Positions 8,265 to 16,948 of a DNA stretch of 64,000 nucleotides are shown here, piece by piece. The notes beneath the pieces were generated by a model, which saw only the letters and a list, made by a program, of their open reading frames with translations, was not told the origin of the DNA and did no database searches. Numbering within the stretch: position 1 is the first letter of the stretch; each line of letters opens with the position of its first letter. The position numbers were made by a program, and so were the translations under genes. The DNA is from Actinomadura parmotrematis (GTDB taxonomy: Bacteria; Actinomycetota; Actinomycetes; Streptosporangiales; Streptosporangiaceae): NCBI RefSeq assembly GCF_019458805.1, contig NZ_JAIBOA010000029.1, positions 1 through 64,000 on the forward strand, in the 5' to 3' direction.

Positions 8265-9322
8265 GACCGCTGCGGATCGCGCTGATCGCGTCCGCGCGGT
8301 TCCCGATCAGGGAGCCGTTCGCGGGTGGCCTGGAGGCGCACACCTGGGCGCTGGCCCGGGCGCTGCAGGCGGGCGGGCACCGGGTGACGCTGTTCGCGGG
8401 GGCGGGTTCGGATCCGGGGCTCGGCGTCCGGGAGCTGGCGGTCCACGTCCCGGAGATCAGCGAGGCGGCGCGGCGGGACGTGAGCATGCCGGGGGCGGCG
8501 ATGCTCGCCGACCACCACGCCTACCTGCAGCTCATGCTGGAGCTGGCGGCGTCGCGCGAGTTCGACCTGGTGCACAACAACTCGCTGCACTACCTGCCGA
8601 TCGCGATGGCGGCGGCGCTGCCGGTGCCGGTGCTGACGACGCTGCACACGCCGCCGACGCCGTGGCTGGAGTCGGCGATCCAGGCGCCGCGCCGCTGCCC
8701 GGTGACGTTCGCCGCCGTCAGCGCGCACGCCGCGCGGGCGTGGCGGCATCTCGTCCCGGACGCGCGCGTGGTCGCCAACGGTGTGGACGTGCGGCGCTGG
8801 ACGCCGGGGCCGGGCGGGGGCGCGCCGGTGTGGTTCGGGCGGCTGGTGCCGGAGAAGGGGGCGCACCTGGCGATCGAGGCGGCCCGGCTCGCCGGCCTGC
8901 CGCTGCGGATCGCCGGGCCGGTCAGCGCCCCGGAGTACTTCGAGGCGCGCATCCGGCCGCTGCTCGGGGAGGGCGTGGAGTACCTGGGGCACCTCGGGAC
9001 GGCGGAGCTGGCCGGGCTGCTCGGCGGCGCGGCCGCGGTGCTGGTCACGCCGTGCTGGGACGAGCCGTACGGGCTGGTCGTGGCGGAGGCGCTGGCGTGC
9101 GGGACGCCGGTCTGCGGGTTCGCGCGCGGCGCGCTGCCGGAGCTGGTGACCGACGCGTGCGGGCGGCTCGTGCCGGGCGACGACGTCGCGGCGCTCGCGG
9201 CGGCGCTCGCCGAGACGGTCGGGCTGTCGCGCGCGGACGCCCGCGCGCACGCCGAGCGGACCTGCTCGCTGGAGGCCATGGTCGGCCGCTACGAGCAGCT
9301 GTACTGGGAGCTCGCCGCATGA
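8261..9322 (+). CDS. Family 4 glycosyltransferase
   Basis: 353 residues with a full GT4 layout. N-terminal glycosyltransferase-4 domain: IALIASARFPIREPFAGGLE with the Gly-rich acceptor loop, then LVHNNSLHYLPIA and TTLHTPPTPW. C-terminal domain: VVANGVDVRRW, WFGRLVPEKGAHLAIEAA, and the EX7E donor motif DEPYGLVVAEALACGTPV. The family transfers a sugar from a nucleotide donor with retention. ATGA overlaps tie it to the genes on either side. The substrate is unknown. Confidence 0.9.
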   Translation: MRPLRIALIASARFPIREPFAGGLEAHTWALARALQAGGHRVTLFAGAGSDPGLGVRELAVHVPEISEAARRDVSMPGAAMLADHHAYLQLMLELAASREFDLVHNNSLHYLPIAMAAALPVPVLTTLHTPPTPWLESAIQAPRRCPVTFAAVSAHAARAWRHLVPDARVVANGVDVRRWTPGPGGGAPVWFGRLVPEKGAHLAIEAARLAGLPLRIAGPVSAPEYFEARIRPLLGEGVEYLGHLGTAELAGLLGGAAAVLVTPCWDEPYGLVVAEALACGTPVCGFARGALPELVTDACGRLVPGDDVAALAAALAETVGLSRADARAHAERTCSLEAMVGRYEQLYWELAA

Positions 9323-10338
9323 TCGGCTACTACGTGCACCATCAGGGGAGGGGGCACCTGCACCGGGCGCTCTGCGTGGCGCGGCACCTCGGGGCGGGGG
9401 TCACCGCGCTGTCGTCGCTGCCGCGGCCGGCGGGCTGGCCGGGCGCGTGGGTGGCGCTGCCGCGCGACGACGTCCCGGAGGCGGCGGGCGACACGACCGC
9501 GAACGGGCGGCTGCACTGGGCGCCGCACCACCATCCGGGGCTGCGGGGGCGGATGGCGGCGGTGGCGCGGTGGATCGAGGCGGCCGCGCCGGCGGTGCTC
9601 GTCGCGGACGTCTCGGTCGAGGTCGCGCTGCTGGCGCGGCTCCTCGGCGTCCCGACGATCGTGGCGGCCATGCGCGGCGACCGCGGCGATCCGGCGCACC
9701 GGCTCGCCTACGACGCGGCGGACGGGCTGCTGGCGCCCTGGCCCGCGCACCTGCCGGAGCCGGGCTGGCCCGCCGCCTGGACGGCCAAGACCTGCCATAC
9801 CGGGGCGTTCTCCCGCTTCGACGGGCGGCCGCGGCCGGCGCCGCCCGCGCGGACGCGCCGCCGCGCCGTCCTGCTCGCCGGGGCGGGCGGCGGCGGTCCG
9901 ACGTCCGCGCAGGTGTGCCGGGCGAGGCGGGCCGCGCCCGGCTGGGACTTCGCCGCGCTCGGCGGCCCCGGCCCCTGGTGCGGCGACCCGTGGCCGGTGC
10001 TGTGCGCGGCGGACGTGGTGGTCACGCACGCGGGGCAGAACGCGGTCGCCGAGTGCGCGGCCGCGGCGCGCCCGGCGGTCGTGATCCCCCAGGACCGCCC
10101 GCACGGCGAGCAGCGCGCGACGGCCGCCGCGCTGCGCGGCGCCGGCCTGGCCGACGTCCGGGACCGCTGGCCCGAGCCCGCCGAGTGGCCCGGCCTGCTG
10201 GACGCCGCCGCGGGCCGGGACGGCGCGCGCTGGCGCGAGTGGGCGCCGGGCGACGGCGCGGCCCGCGCGGCCGCGTTCGTCCGGGAGGTCGCCGCCCGGC
10301 ACGACGCCCGGGAGGCGGCGCCGTGCGCACCGCTGTGA
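9319..10338 (+). CDS. MurG-like (GT28-type) glycosyltransferase
   Basis: 339 residues. The start IGYYVHHQGRGHLHRALCVA is the glycine-rich first loop seen in UDP-sugar glycosyltransferases with an ATP-grasp-like GT-B fold (MurG/UGT group), and VVVTHAGQNAVAECAAAARPAVVIPQDRPHGEQ is the donor-binding segment (THxGxNxxxE...PxxxxxQxxN). No membrane segment. It shares ATGA overlaps on both sides of the operon, so it is made together with the other three enzymes. Acceptor unknown. Confidence 0.85.
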   Translation: MIGYYVHHQGRGHLHRALCVARHLGAGVTALSSLPRPAGWPGAWVALPRDDVPEAAGDTTANGRLHWAPHHHPGLRGRMAAVARWIEAAAPAVLVADVSVEVALLARLLGVPTIVAAMRGDRGDPAHRLAYDAADGLLAPWPAHLPEPGWPAAWTAKTCHTGAFSRFDGRPRPAPPARTRRRAVLLAGAGGGGPTSAQVCRARRAAPGWDFAALGGPGPWCGDPWPVLCAADVVVTHAGQNAVAECAAAARPAVVIPQDRPHGEQRATAAALRGAGLADVRDRWPEPAEWPGLLDAAAGRDGARWREWAPGDGAARAAAFVREVAARHDAREAAPCAPL

Positions 10339-11198
10339 TCACGCTGGCGGCGGGGCGGCACGCCCACCTGCGCCGCCAGCAGGACGGCCTGGCCGCCGGT
10401 TCCCGCGCCCCGGACGCCTACGTGGTCGTGGCCATGGGCGATCCGGGCGTCGCGGGCGCCGTCGCCGGGCGCGCCCCGGCCGCCGACGTCGTCGACGTCC
10501 CCGCCGGGGAGGGCGGGCTGCCGCTCGCCGCCGCGCGCAACGCGGGCGCCCGCCGCGCGCTGGAGCTCGGCGCCGACCTGCTGGTCTTCCTGGACGTCGA
10601 CTGCGTCCCCGGCGCGGAAACGATCGGACGCTACGGGGACGTCGCCCGGCGGGACGTCCCCGCGCTGCTCTGCGGCACCGTCGCCTACCTGCCGCCCCCC
10701 GGCGAGGGCGGCTACCGCCTCGCCGACCTGCCCGGCCTGGCCCCGCCGCATCCGGCCCGGCCCGCCCCGGCGCCCGGCGAGGTCCTCCGCGACGGCGACC
10801 ACGACCTGTTCTGGTCGCTGTCCTTCGCCCTGACCGCCCGGACGTGGCGGGAGATCGGCGGGTTCTGCGAGGAGTACACCGGCTACGGCGGCGAGGACAC
10901 CGACTTCGCCCAGACGGCCCGCGCGCGCGGCGTCCCGCTCTGGTGGACCGGCGGCGCGCCCGCCTACCACCAGCACCACCCCACGTCCTCGCCGCCCGTC
11001 CAGCACCTGGACGACATCCTCCGCAACGCCGCCGTGTTCCACCGCCGCTGGGGCCGCTGGCCGATGGGCGGCTGGCTGCGCGCCTTCGCCGAGCGGGGCC
11101 TCGTCGCGCGCGGCCCCGGCGGGTCCTGGCACCGGACCGGTTCGGCGGGCGGCGCCGCGGGAACGCTCCCACCTGCGGGATCTTCGTCGGGACGTTAA
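10323..11198 (+). CDS. GT2-type glycosyltransferase with 7C domain
   Basis: 291 residues, GT-A fold. N-terminal family 2 domain with LVFLDVDCVPG (DxD metal site) and LPLAAARNAGARRALE; then a galactosyltransferase-type C-terminal segment, FALTARTWREIGGFCEEYTGYGGEDTDF, with the GGEDxDF signature, and HQHHPTSSPP. The GTG start overlaps the previous gene by 16 bases; a GTG four codons later is possible. It is the last gene of the coupled four-gene operon, which contains three GT-B and one GT-A enzyme and no sugar-nucleotide or export genes. Confidence 0.87.
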   Translation: MRTAVITLAAGRHAHLRRQQDGLAAGSRAPDAYVVVAMGDPGVAGAVAGRAPAADVVDVPAGEGGLPLAAARNAGARRALELGADLLVFLDVDCVPGAETIGRYGDVARRDVPALLCGTVAYLPPPGEGGYRLADLPGLAPPHPARPAPAPGEVLRDGDHDLFWSLSFALTARTWREIGGFCEEYTGYGGEDTDFAQTARARGVPLWWTGGAPAYHQHHPTSSPPVQHLDDILRNAAVFHRRWGRWPMGGWLRAFAERGLVARGPGGSWHRTGSAGGAAGTLPPAGSSSGR

Positions 11199-11271
11199 AC
11201 GAGGGCTGTGCTGGATAAGCCCGTTTCCGGAGGTGTCCGCGGGCGGGCACGGCTGGGAAGGGACACCGGAG

Positions 11272-12144
11272 ATGGACTTCAGGGACGACGCGCAGCTCGA
11301 CAGCTCGCAGGTGGAGGACGGCCGCGGGGGCGGGTTCCCCGGCGGCGGGCTCGCGGTCGGCGGCGGCGCCGTCGGCGTCATCGTGACGATCATCGCGCTG
11401 GTGTTCGGGCTCGACCTCGGCGGCGGCGGGGGCGGCGGCACCGGCACGCAGCCGCTGCCGTCCGGCACGGGCGCGAACCTGGCGTCGCAGTGCAAGACGG
11501 GGTCGGACGCCGACCAGAGGGACGACTGCCGCATCGTCGGGATCGTCAACAGCGTCCAGTCGTACTGGAGCGGCCAGTTCAAGGAGAGCGGCCGCCAGTA
11601 CACCAAGGCGTCGACGCGGCTGTTCAGCCAGGCGGTGAACACCGCGTGCGGGCAGGCGACGTCGGACGTCGGGCCGTTCTACTGCCCCGGCGACAAGAAG
11701 GTCTACCTGGACCTGACGTTCTTCCAGCAGCTCAAGAGCCAGTTCGGCGCCGAGGGCGGGCCGTTCGCGCAGGCGTACGTGGTGGCGCACGAGTACGGGC
11801 ACCACGTGCAGGACCTGCTCGGGACGATGGACAAGGTCGGCAGCAAGACCGGCGCCCAGAGCGGCTCGGTGCGGCTGGAGCTGCAGGCCGACTGCTACGC
11901 CGGCGTCTGGTCCAAGCACGCCGCGTCGACCGGCTACATCACCGCCCTCACCGACCAGGACATCGAGCAGGCCCTGGACGCCGCGCAGGCCGTCGGCGAC
12001 GACCGCATCCAGCAGAAGGCGCGCGGCCGCGTCGACCCGGACTCGTTCACGCACGGCACGGCCGAGCAGCGCAAGAAGTGGTTCACGACGGGTTATGAGT
12101 CGGGTGACGCTCAGCGATGCGACACCTTCTCCGGGTCCGTCTGA
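11272..12144 (+). CDS. Neutral zinc metallopeptidase, YpfJ family
   Basis: 290-residue membrane-anchored metallopeptidase-like protein. The N terminus MDFRDDAQLDSSQVEDGRGG is the family signature, then a Gly-rich stretch, one membrane segment (about 33-48), a Gly run, and an outward catalytic domain with HEYGHH (His173, Glu174, His177) and the third-ligand region ELQADCYAGVW. Cys pairs in the domain suggest an extracellular fold. The start was set at the ATG matching family N termini. Substrate unknown. Confidence 0.92.
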   Translation: MDFRDDAQLDSSQVEDGRGGGFPGGGLAVGGGAVGVIVTIIALVFGLDLGGGGGGGTGTQPLPSGTGANLASQCKTGSDADQRDDCRIVGIVNSVQSYWSGQFKESGRQYTKASTRLFSQAVNTACGQATSDVGPFYCPGDKKVYLDLTFFQQLKSQFGAEGGPFAQAYVVAHEYGHHVQDLLGTMDKVGSKTGAQSGSVRLELQADCYAGVWSKHAASTGYITALTDQDIEQALDAAQAVGDDRIQQKARGRVDPDSFTHGTAEQRKKWFTTGYESGDAQRCDTFSGSV

Positions 12145-12149
12145 GCACG

Positions 12150-12155
12150 TAGACT
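12150..12155 (+). promoter_or_regulatory. -10 element, leaderless promoter
   Basis: TAGACT lies six bases before the GTG start of the 109-residue gene and within or just past the metallopeptidase stop, the same spacing as at several other starts in this window. Confidence 0.55.
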
Positions 12156-12161
12156 CGATCC

Positions 12162-12491
12162 GTGATCTTCAAGGCCGTGGGCGACGGGAGGCCCTATCCC
12201 GAGCACGGGCTGTCGTCCCGGGACTGGGCCAAGATCCCGCCCCGGCAGATCCGGCTCGACCAGCTCGTCAGCACCAAGCGCGAGCTCGACCTCCAGTCGC
12301 TGCTGGCCAAGGACTCCACCTTCTACGGCGATCTGTTCCCCCACGTGGTGCAGTGGAAGAGCGAGCTGTACCTGGAGGACGGGCTGCACCGGGCGCTGCG
12401 GGCGGCGCTCCAGCAGCGCCTGGTGCTGCACGCCCGCGTCCTCGACCTGGACGCCGTCGACGTCAACCTGAACGGCCGGCCGGGCGACTAG
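12162..12491 (+). CDS. Conserved small protein, ParB/VapB-antitoxin-like
   Basis: 109-residue protein widely conserved in actinomycetes, sometimes labelled VapB-family antitoxin. The core IRLDQLVSTKRELDLQSLLA..FYGDLFPHVVQWKSELYLEDGLHRALRAAL (shown in pieces) resembles the ParB N-terminal domain pattern, with DGLHRALRA in place of the G-H-R-R box. No membrane segment. No toxin gene is adjacent, so a toxin-antitoxin role is not supported here. GTG start, apparently leaderless. It ends four bases into the convergent transporter gene. Confidence 0.8.
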   Translation: MIFKAVGDGRPYPEHGLSSRDWAKIPPRQIRLDQLVSTKRELDLQSLLAKDSTFYGDLFPHVVQWKSELYLEDGLHRALRAALQQRLVLHARVLDLDAVDVNLNGRPGD

Positions 12492-13741
12492 CGGACCGGC
12501 GCCGCCTCGGCGATCCGCTCGGCGGGGCCCTCGGCGGCGGCGCGCGACGGCCGGACGAAGCCGGGCCGCGACGCCAGCACCCCGAACACCACCTCGGGCA
12601 CGACGAGCGCGAGGAGCAGCCCGAGCGGCACCCGCCAGCCGCCGGTGGCGCCGTGCAGGACGCCGACGGCGAGCGGGCCGAGGCCGGCGAGCAGGTACCC
12701 GGCGGTCTGCGCCATCCCCGACAGGCGGGCGGCGACGTGCGGGCTCGCCGACCGCAGGTTGAGCAGCGTGTAGGCGAGCGGGAAGGCGCTGCCGGTGGCC
12801 AGCCCGAGGAACACCACCCACAGCCACGCCAGGGACGGGGCGGCCATCAGCCCGCCGATCCCGGCGGCCATGGCGGCGCCGACCGCGTAGACGAGGTGGC
12901 GCTGGTCGCGGAGCCGGGCGGCGAAGACCGGGACGGCGAAGCCCAGCGGGATGCCGATGACCATCATCGCCGACACCATGGCGCCCGCCGCGGCGGGCGC
13001 CGCGCCGTGGTCCCGCATGATCTCCGGGAGCCAGGACATCACGACGTAGAACATCAGCGACGCCAGGCCCATGAACACCGCGACGCACCAGGCGAGGGGG
13101 CTGCGCAGCAGGGTGCCCTCGGCGGCGGGCGCGACGACGGCGCCGTCCTCGGCGGCGGCGGTGCGGCGGCCGCGCAGGGCGAGCGGTCCCCAGACGAGCG
13201 CGGCGGCGAGGGAGGGGACGGCCCAGACGGCGAGGGCGGCGCGCCAGCCCGCGGCGTCGCCGATGGGGACGGCGAGGCCGGCGGCGAGGGCGCCGCTCGT
13301 CGCCATCAGCATCATCGCGAGGCCGGTGAGGGACCCGACGCGGCCGGGGAACACGCGCTTGATCACGGCGGGCATGAGGACGTTGCCCATCGCGATGCCG
13401 GCGCCGGCGAGGACCGTCCCGGCGAACAGCGCCGCCCGGGACGGGACGACGCGCAGCAGGATCCCGGCGGCGATGAGCAGCAGCGACCCGGCGATGGCGG
13501 TCTCGGTGCCGAGGCGCCGCGCCGCGACGGGCGCGAGGGAGGCGAACACGCCGAGGCAGAGGACGGGCAGCGTGGTGAGGACGCCGACCTCGGTGCCGCT
13601 CAGGTGGAACCGGTCCTGGAGGTCGCCGAGCAGCGGCGACACCCCGGTGATGGCGGCGCGCAGGTTGACGGTGAGCAGGACGATGCCGGCGAGGGTCCAG
13701 GCGGCGGTGAGGCGCGGGGCGCGCGGGGATGCGGTGATCAT
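12488..13741 (-). CDS. MFS transporter, CynX/NimT family
   Basis: 417-residue major facilitator with about twelve membrane segments. The opening LLTVNLRAAITGVSPLLGDLQ is the hallmark of the CynX/NimT group (cyanate and 2-nitroimidazole permeases); NVLMPAVIKRVFPGRVGSLTGL lies in the loop after segment 4. It probably exports or imports a small organic anion, substrate unknown. The FadR-like regulator gene lies just upstream on the same strand and is a likely controller. Confidence 0.9.
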   Translation of the reverse strand: MITASPRAPRLTAAWTLAGIVLLTVNLRAAITGVSPLLGDLQDRFHLSGTEVGVLTTLPVLCLGVFASLAPVAARRLGTETAIAGSLLLIAAGILLRVVPSRAALFAGTVLAGAGIAMGNVLMPAVIKRVFPGRVGSLTGLAMMLMATSGALAAGLAVPIGDAAGWRAALAVWAVPSLAAALVWGPLALRGRRTAAAEDGAVVAPAAEGTLLRSPLAWCVAVFMGLASLMFYVVMSWLPEIMRDHGAAPAAAGAMVSAMMVIGIPLGFAVPVFAARLRDQRHLVYAVGAAMAAGIGGLMAAPSLAWLWVVFLGLATGSAFPLAYTLLNLRSASPHVAARLSGMAQTAGYLLAGLGPLAVGVLHGATGGWRVPLGLLLALVVPEVVFGVLASRPGFVRPSRAAAEGPAERIAEAAPVR

Positions 13742-13808
13742 GGAAGCGGTGCCTTCTGCGCGGCGCGGCGCGGTCGTGCGGGTGATCTGGGGGCGGGGCG
13801 GGGGCCGG

Positions 13809-14492
13809 TCAGGCCGGGGGGTGCGGCGCGGTGGAGCGCAGGACCTCGTCCAGGCAGGCGTGCGTGGCGGCCGCGGCGGCGTCCGCGTCGCCGGCCTCGA
13901 TGGCCGCGGCGATCGGGCCGTGCGGGACGTCGGCGTGCCGGCTCAGCGTCCCGGCGGCGCCGATGGAGGCGCGCAGGACCGTGCTGAAGTCGCGGTACAG
14001 GTCGGTGAGGACCCGGTTGTGGGTGGCCTCGACGACGGCGGTGTGGAAGGCCAGGTCGGCCTCCACGAACGCGGCGTGGTCGCCGCCGGCGAAGGCCGCG
14101 TCGCGGGCGGCGAGGGCGGCGGCGATCCCGGCGACGTCGCCGGGGGTGCGGCGGGCGGCGGCGAGCCGGGCCGCCTCGGCCTCCAGGCCGCGCCGCACCT
14201 CCAGGATCTCCACCAGCTCGGCGGTCTCCAGGCGGCGGCGGACCGCGCCCGACAGCTCGCTGGTCGCGATCACGTAGGTGCCGTCGCCCTGCCGGGACTC
14301 CAGCAGGCCCGCGTGGGTGAGGGCGCGGACGGCCTCGCGGACGGTGTTGCGGCCGACGCCGAGGGACTCCGACAGCGCCGGCTCGGGCGGGATCCGGGCG
14401 CCGACCGGCCAGCCGCCGGCGGCGATCTCGTCCCGCAGCTGGTCGATGACCTGCTCGACGAGCGACGCGCGGCGCGCGGTGCGCAGCGTCAC
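13809..14492 (-). CDS. GntR-family regulator, FadR/FCD type
   Basis: 227 residues. N-terminal winged helix (about 5-70: LRDEIAAGGWPVGARIPPEPALSESLGVGRNTVREAV), then a helical FCD ligand domain with the metal-site pattern of FadR proteins (DLAFHTAVVEATHNRVL..; later HGPIAAAIEAGDADAA). GTG start chosen because GGGGGAG lies just upstream; longer reading frames lack a site. The divergent side is the XRE-TPR gene. The transporter follows 67 bases downstream on the same strand, so this protein probably responds to the transported acid. Confidence 0.9.
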   Translation of the reverse strand: MTLRTARRASLVEQVIDQLRDEIAAGGWPVGARIPPEPALSESLGVGRNTVREAVRALTHAGLLESRQGDGTYVIATSELSGAVRRRLETAELVEILEVRRGLEAEAARLAAARRTPGDVAGIAAALAARDAAFAGGDHAAFVEADLAFHTAVVEATHNRVLTDLYRDFSTVLRASIGAAGTLSRHADVPHGPIAAAIEAGDADAAAAATHACLDEVLRSTAPHPPA

Positions 14493-14550
14493 GGCTCCCC
14501 CTCCCCGGGTGTCCGGGACCGGCCGCCGTCCTCCGGTCAGCCGGTCATCC

Positions 14551-14576
14551 CATGTCTGCATCCTAGGACAGAACAT
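14551..14576. promoter_or_regulatory. Candidate operator of FadR-like regulator
   Basis: The perfect palindrome TCCTAGGA (14561-14568) is flanked by CATGTCTG on one side and CAGAACATG on the other, giving an imperfect 26-base dyad about 60 bases upstream of the regulator start. Position suggests autoregulation. Confidence 0.4.
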
Positions 14577-14645
14577 GAAGGCGTTTCATTCCAGGGGGCG
14601 GGGGTGACGCGCGTCTCCCCGGGGCGCGTGCGCCCTCAGCGCGCC

Positions 14646-14682
14646 GCGCCGGCGCCGTCCTTCGCGAGGACGGCGCCGGCGC
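14646..14682 (-). terminator. Perfect 16-bp hairpin after XRE-TPR gene
   Basis: Arms 14646-14661 and 14667-14682 are fully complementary with a five-base loop TCGCG. It lies 39 bases past the stop of the minus-strand gene at 14721. No T tract. Confidence 0.7.
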
Positions 14683-14720
14683 GGGCGGGGCGGGCGGGAC
14701 GGCGCGGCGTCAGCGCCGCG

Positions 14721-16154
14721 TCACACGCGGTCCAGGTCGTAGCTGGCGCTGTGCGAGCCGGGGGCGCGCAGCCCCGCCGACTCCAGCGCCTGCCGGTAGG
14801 ACGCCACCGCCTCCTCACCCTGCCCCGCCTGCTGGAACAGCTCGCCGAGCTCGCGGTAGACGTGCGCGGCGGCGCGGCCGCGCGGCAGCCCGTCGAGCTG
14901 GCCCGCGGCGGCGCGCAGCACCACCAGCGCCGCGCCCGGGTCGCCCTGGGCGAGGCGGGCGCGGGCGAGGACGAGCCGGGCCTGCGCGGTCCTGCGGACG
15001 CGGGCGGCCAGGTCGCCGGACGGGCCGGGCGGCGGCAGCGTCCCCGCGCGCGGCGCGGCGAGCGCCCGGCCGGTGTCCAGGAAGTCCTCCAGCAGGGAGA
15101 TCGCCTGCTGCGGCTCGCCGGCCGGCACGAGCGCGCGGGCCTTCTCGATCGTCGCCTCGTGGGCCTCCGCGCCCGCCAGCGCGCCGGTGCCGGCGAGCAG
15201 GTCGAGCGCCTCGCGGGCGGCCCGCGCCGTCGGCTCGGGCAGCGACCGGCCGAGGGCGTCGCCCGCGATGTCCGCCGCCTCCGCCGAGAACGGCGGCACG
15301 CCGCGCAGCAGGGCGCGGGCGGCGGCGAGGCGGAGCCGGGCGAGGGGCCGCTCGGGCTCGGCGCCCCGGTGCGCGGCGAGGGCCTGCTCGGCGAAGTACA
15401 GCGAGTCGCCGACGGCGCCCTCGTCCAGCGCGCGGACGCTGGCCCGCCGGTAGTGGGCGGCGAGGGGCGCGCCGTCGTCGTCGCCGGCCACCAGCGCGCG
15501 CCCGAGGGCGTGCGCGCGCGCGGCGTCGGAGCGGTCCACGTACGCCAGCAGCAGGATGCGCCCGGCCTCGGTGTACTCCTCGCCGGCGGCGAGGTGGAGG
15601 AGGCGCAGCCGGTCGAGGGCGCGCTCGCCGAGCGCGACGGCCTGGCCGAGGTCGCCGACGGCGTGGTAGCAGCGGGCCAGCGCGATGACGGCGGGCAGCC
15701 GGCTCGCGCGCCCCGGGTCGCGCTCGGCCTGCTCGCGCAGCTCCTCGAAGAGCGCGATGGCCTCCTCGGTGCGGCCGAGCTCCTCCAGCGCGCGGGCGCG
15801 GCCCCAGCGCGCGCGGGCGCTCAGGTCGGCGTCGTCGCTGCGGGCCAGCACCTCGTCGAAGGCGGCCTCGGCGACGGCGGCGTCACCGGCCAGCAGGGCC
15901 AGGTGGGCGTGTCGCTCCCGGACCTCCAGATGGGCGCGCTGCTCGGGCTCGACCCCCTCGGCGAGGTACTCGGGGGTGCAGCCCAGCCGTTCGGCGAGCA
16001 TGCGCAGCACGGTGGGCGTCGGAGTCCGCTTCCCGGACTCGATCAACGATATGTAGCTGTCGGAGAGGTCGTGACCGGCGAGCTGGGCCTGCGACAGGCG
16101 TCTCGTCAGGCGCAGGTTGCGGACACGTTCGCCGACGTTGCCTGGACCCGGCAT
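14721..16154 (-). CDS. XRE regulator with TPR repeats
   Basis: 477-residue protein with an N-terminal lambda-repressor type HTH (about 6-62, RVRNLRLTRRLSQAQLAGHDLSDSYISLIESGKRTPT) followed by about 400 residues of helical TPR-like repeats (for example LAGDAAVAEAAFDEVLARS, LGRTEEAIALFEELREQAE, AGQGEEAVASYRQALESAG). The layout resembles developmental and antibiotic regulators of streptomycetes (NsdA-like) and peptide-sensing Rgg/RRNPP proteins; no cognate peptide gene is visible. ATG start at MPGPGNVGERV. Targets unknown. Confidence 0.88.
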   Translation of the reverse strand: MPGPGNVGERVRNLRLTRRLSQAQLAGHDLSDSYISLIESGKRTPTPTVLRMLAERLGCTPEYLAEGVEPEQRAHLEVRERHAHLALLAGDAAVAEAAFDEVLARSDDADLSARARWGRARALEELGRTEEAIALFEELREQAERDPGRASRLPAVIALARCYHAVGDLGQAVALGERALDRLRLLHLAAGEEYTEAGRILLLAYVDRSDAARAHALGRALVAGDDDGAPLAAHYRRASVRALDEGAVGDSLYFAEQALAAHRGAEPERPLARLRLAAARALLRGVPPFSAEAADIAGDALGRSLPEPTARAAREALDLLAGTGALAGAEAHEATIEKARALVPAGEPQQAISLLEDFLDTGRALAAPRAGTLPPPGPSGDLAARVRRTAQARLVLARARLAQGDPGAALVVLRAAAGQLDGLPRGRAAAHVYRELGELFQQAGQGEEAVASYRQALESAGLRAPGSHSASYDLDRV

Positions 16155-16410
16155 GTGTACTCACTTAGCGGAAGTAATCAGGCGGCTGGGGTGCCGACAT
16201 AATTGCACATTGCTTGGTAATCGCACATCGAGAGCAATGAAGCGGCAGCGGACGGGTTCCCGGTCCCGCCTCGCGGCCGATCCGCCCCGGCCGGGGGTTC
16301 CGGCCCTGAAAGCCGACAGTATCGGACGTTGCGCTATGGAACATGCGGCTCGCCGGGCATGTCCGGAACGTCGTGGCTCCGGGCCGGGTGCGGCGGCGCG
16401 GGAGCGCGGG
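16155..16410. other. Regulatory gap upstream of XRE-TPR gene
   Basis: Contains an inverted repeat CATTGCT (16208-16214) / AGCAATG (16233-16239) and two copies of GCACAT between them (near 16205 and 16223), in a locally AT-rich stretch. It lies 54 bases upstream of the XRE start and is the obvious candidate for its operator. No ORF is supported. Confidence 0.4.
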
Positions 16411-16941
16411 TCAGTCGTCGGCGGTGGCGTTCTTGTTCGGGAAGATCATTTCGCAGACCTCCAGGTAGAGCTGCTCGGGGTAGGGCAGGTAGGACACCGT
16501 GGACAGCGCCTGGTCCTGGCCGGCCGACTCCAGCACGAACTCGCCATAGCCGAGCATCCGGCCGGTGATCGAGCGCTTGAAGCTCATGTCGGTGACCTTG
16601 GCGAGCGGCATCATCGCCACGTTGCGGGTGATCAGCCCGGTGGTGAGGAGCATCCGCTGGTTGGTGATGACGAAGTAGTCCACCGACCACTCCGCGACCC
16701 GCCAGACGAACCAGGCGAGCAGCAGCAGCCAGCCCCACCAGATCCAGCTGATGACGCCGCCCGCGCTGCCGGCGGCGACCTGGCTGAGCACGCCCGCCAC
16801 GATGAGGCCGCCGAGCACGAGGCCGACCGGGAGCATCAGCACCGCCGGGTGCCGGCGGACGGTGATGACCTGCGTCTCGTGCGGGAGCAGGTACTTGTTG
16901 ACCGACGCGGGGGCGGAGTCGCCCGGGGTGACCAGTCGCAT
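16411..16941 (-). CDS. PH domain membrane protein (bPH2-like)
   Basis: 176 residues. Two close membrane segments (about 35-55 and 67-85, LMLPVGLVLGGLIVAGVL and ISWIWWGWLLLLAWFVW) are followed by a bacterial PH domain with the diagnostic YFVITNQRMLLTTGLITRNVAMMPLAKVTDMSF and YGEFVLESAGQDQALSTVSYLPYPEQLYLEV segments. The family is common in actinobacteria; the PH domain is thought to face the cytoplasm, function unknown. The two small genes upstream on the same strand are spaced like an operon (7 bases to the nearest). Confidence 0.92.
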   Translation of the reverse strand: MRLVTPGDSAPASVNKYLLPHETQVITVRRHPAVLMLPVGLVLGGLIVAGVLSQVAAGSAGGVISWIWWGWLLLLAWFVWRVAEWSVDYFVITNQRMLLTTGLITRNVAMMPLAKVTDMSFKRSITGRMLGYGEFVLESAGQDQALSTVSYLPYPEQLYLEVCEMIFPNKNATADD

Positions 16942-16948
16942 CGGCGCC

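Noticed and set aside
12162..12491. Toxin-antitoxin pair
   Set aside because: The small protein has no toxin neighbour: it is flanked by a metallopeptidase and a convergent transporter.
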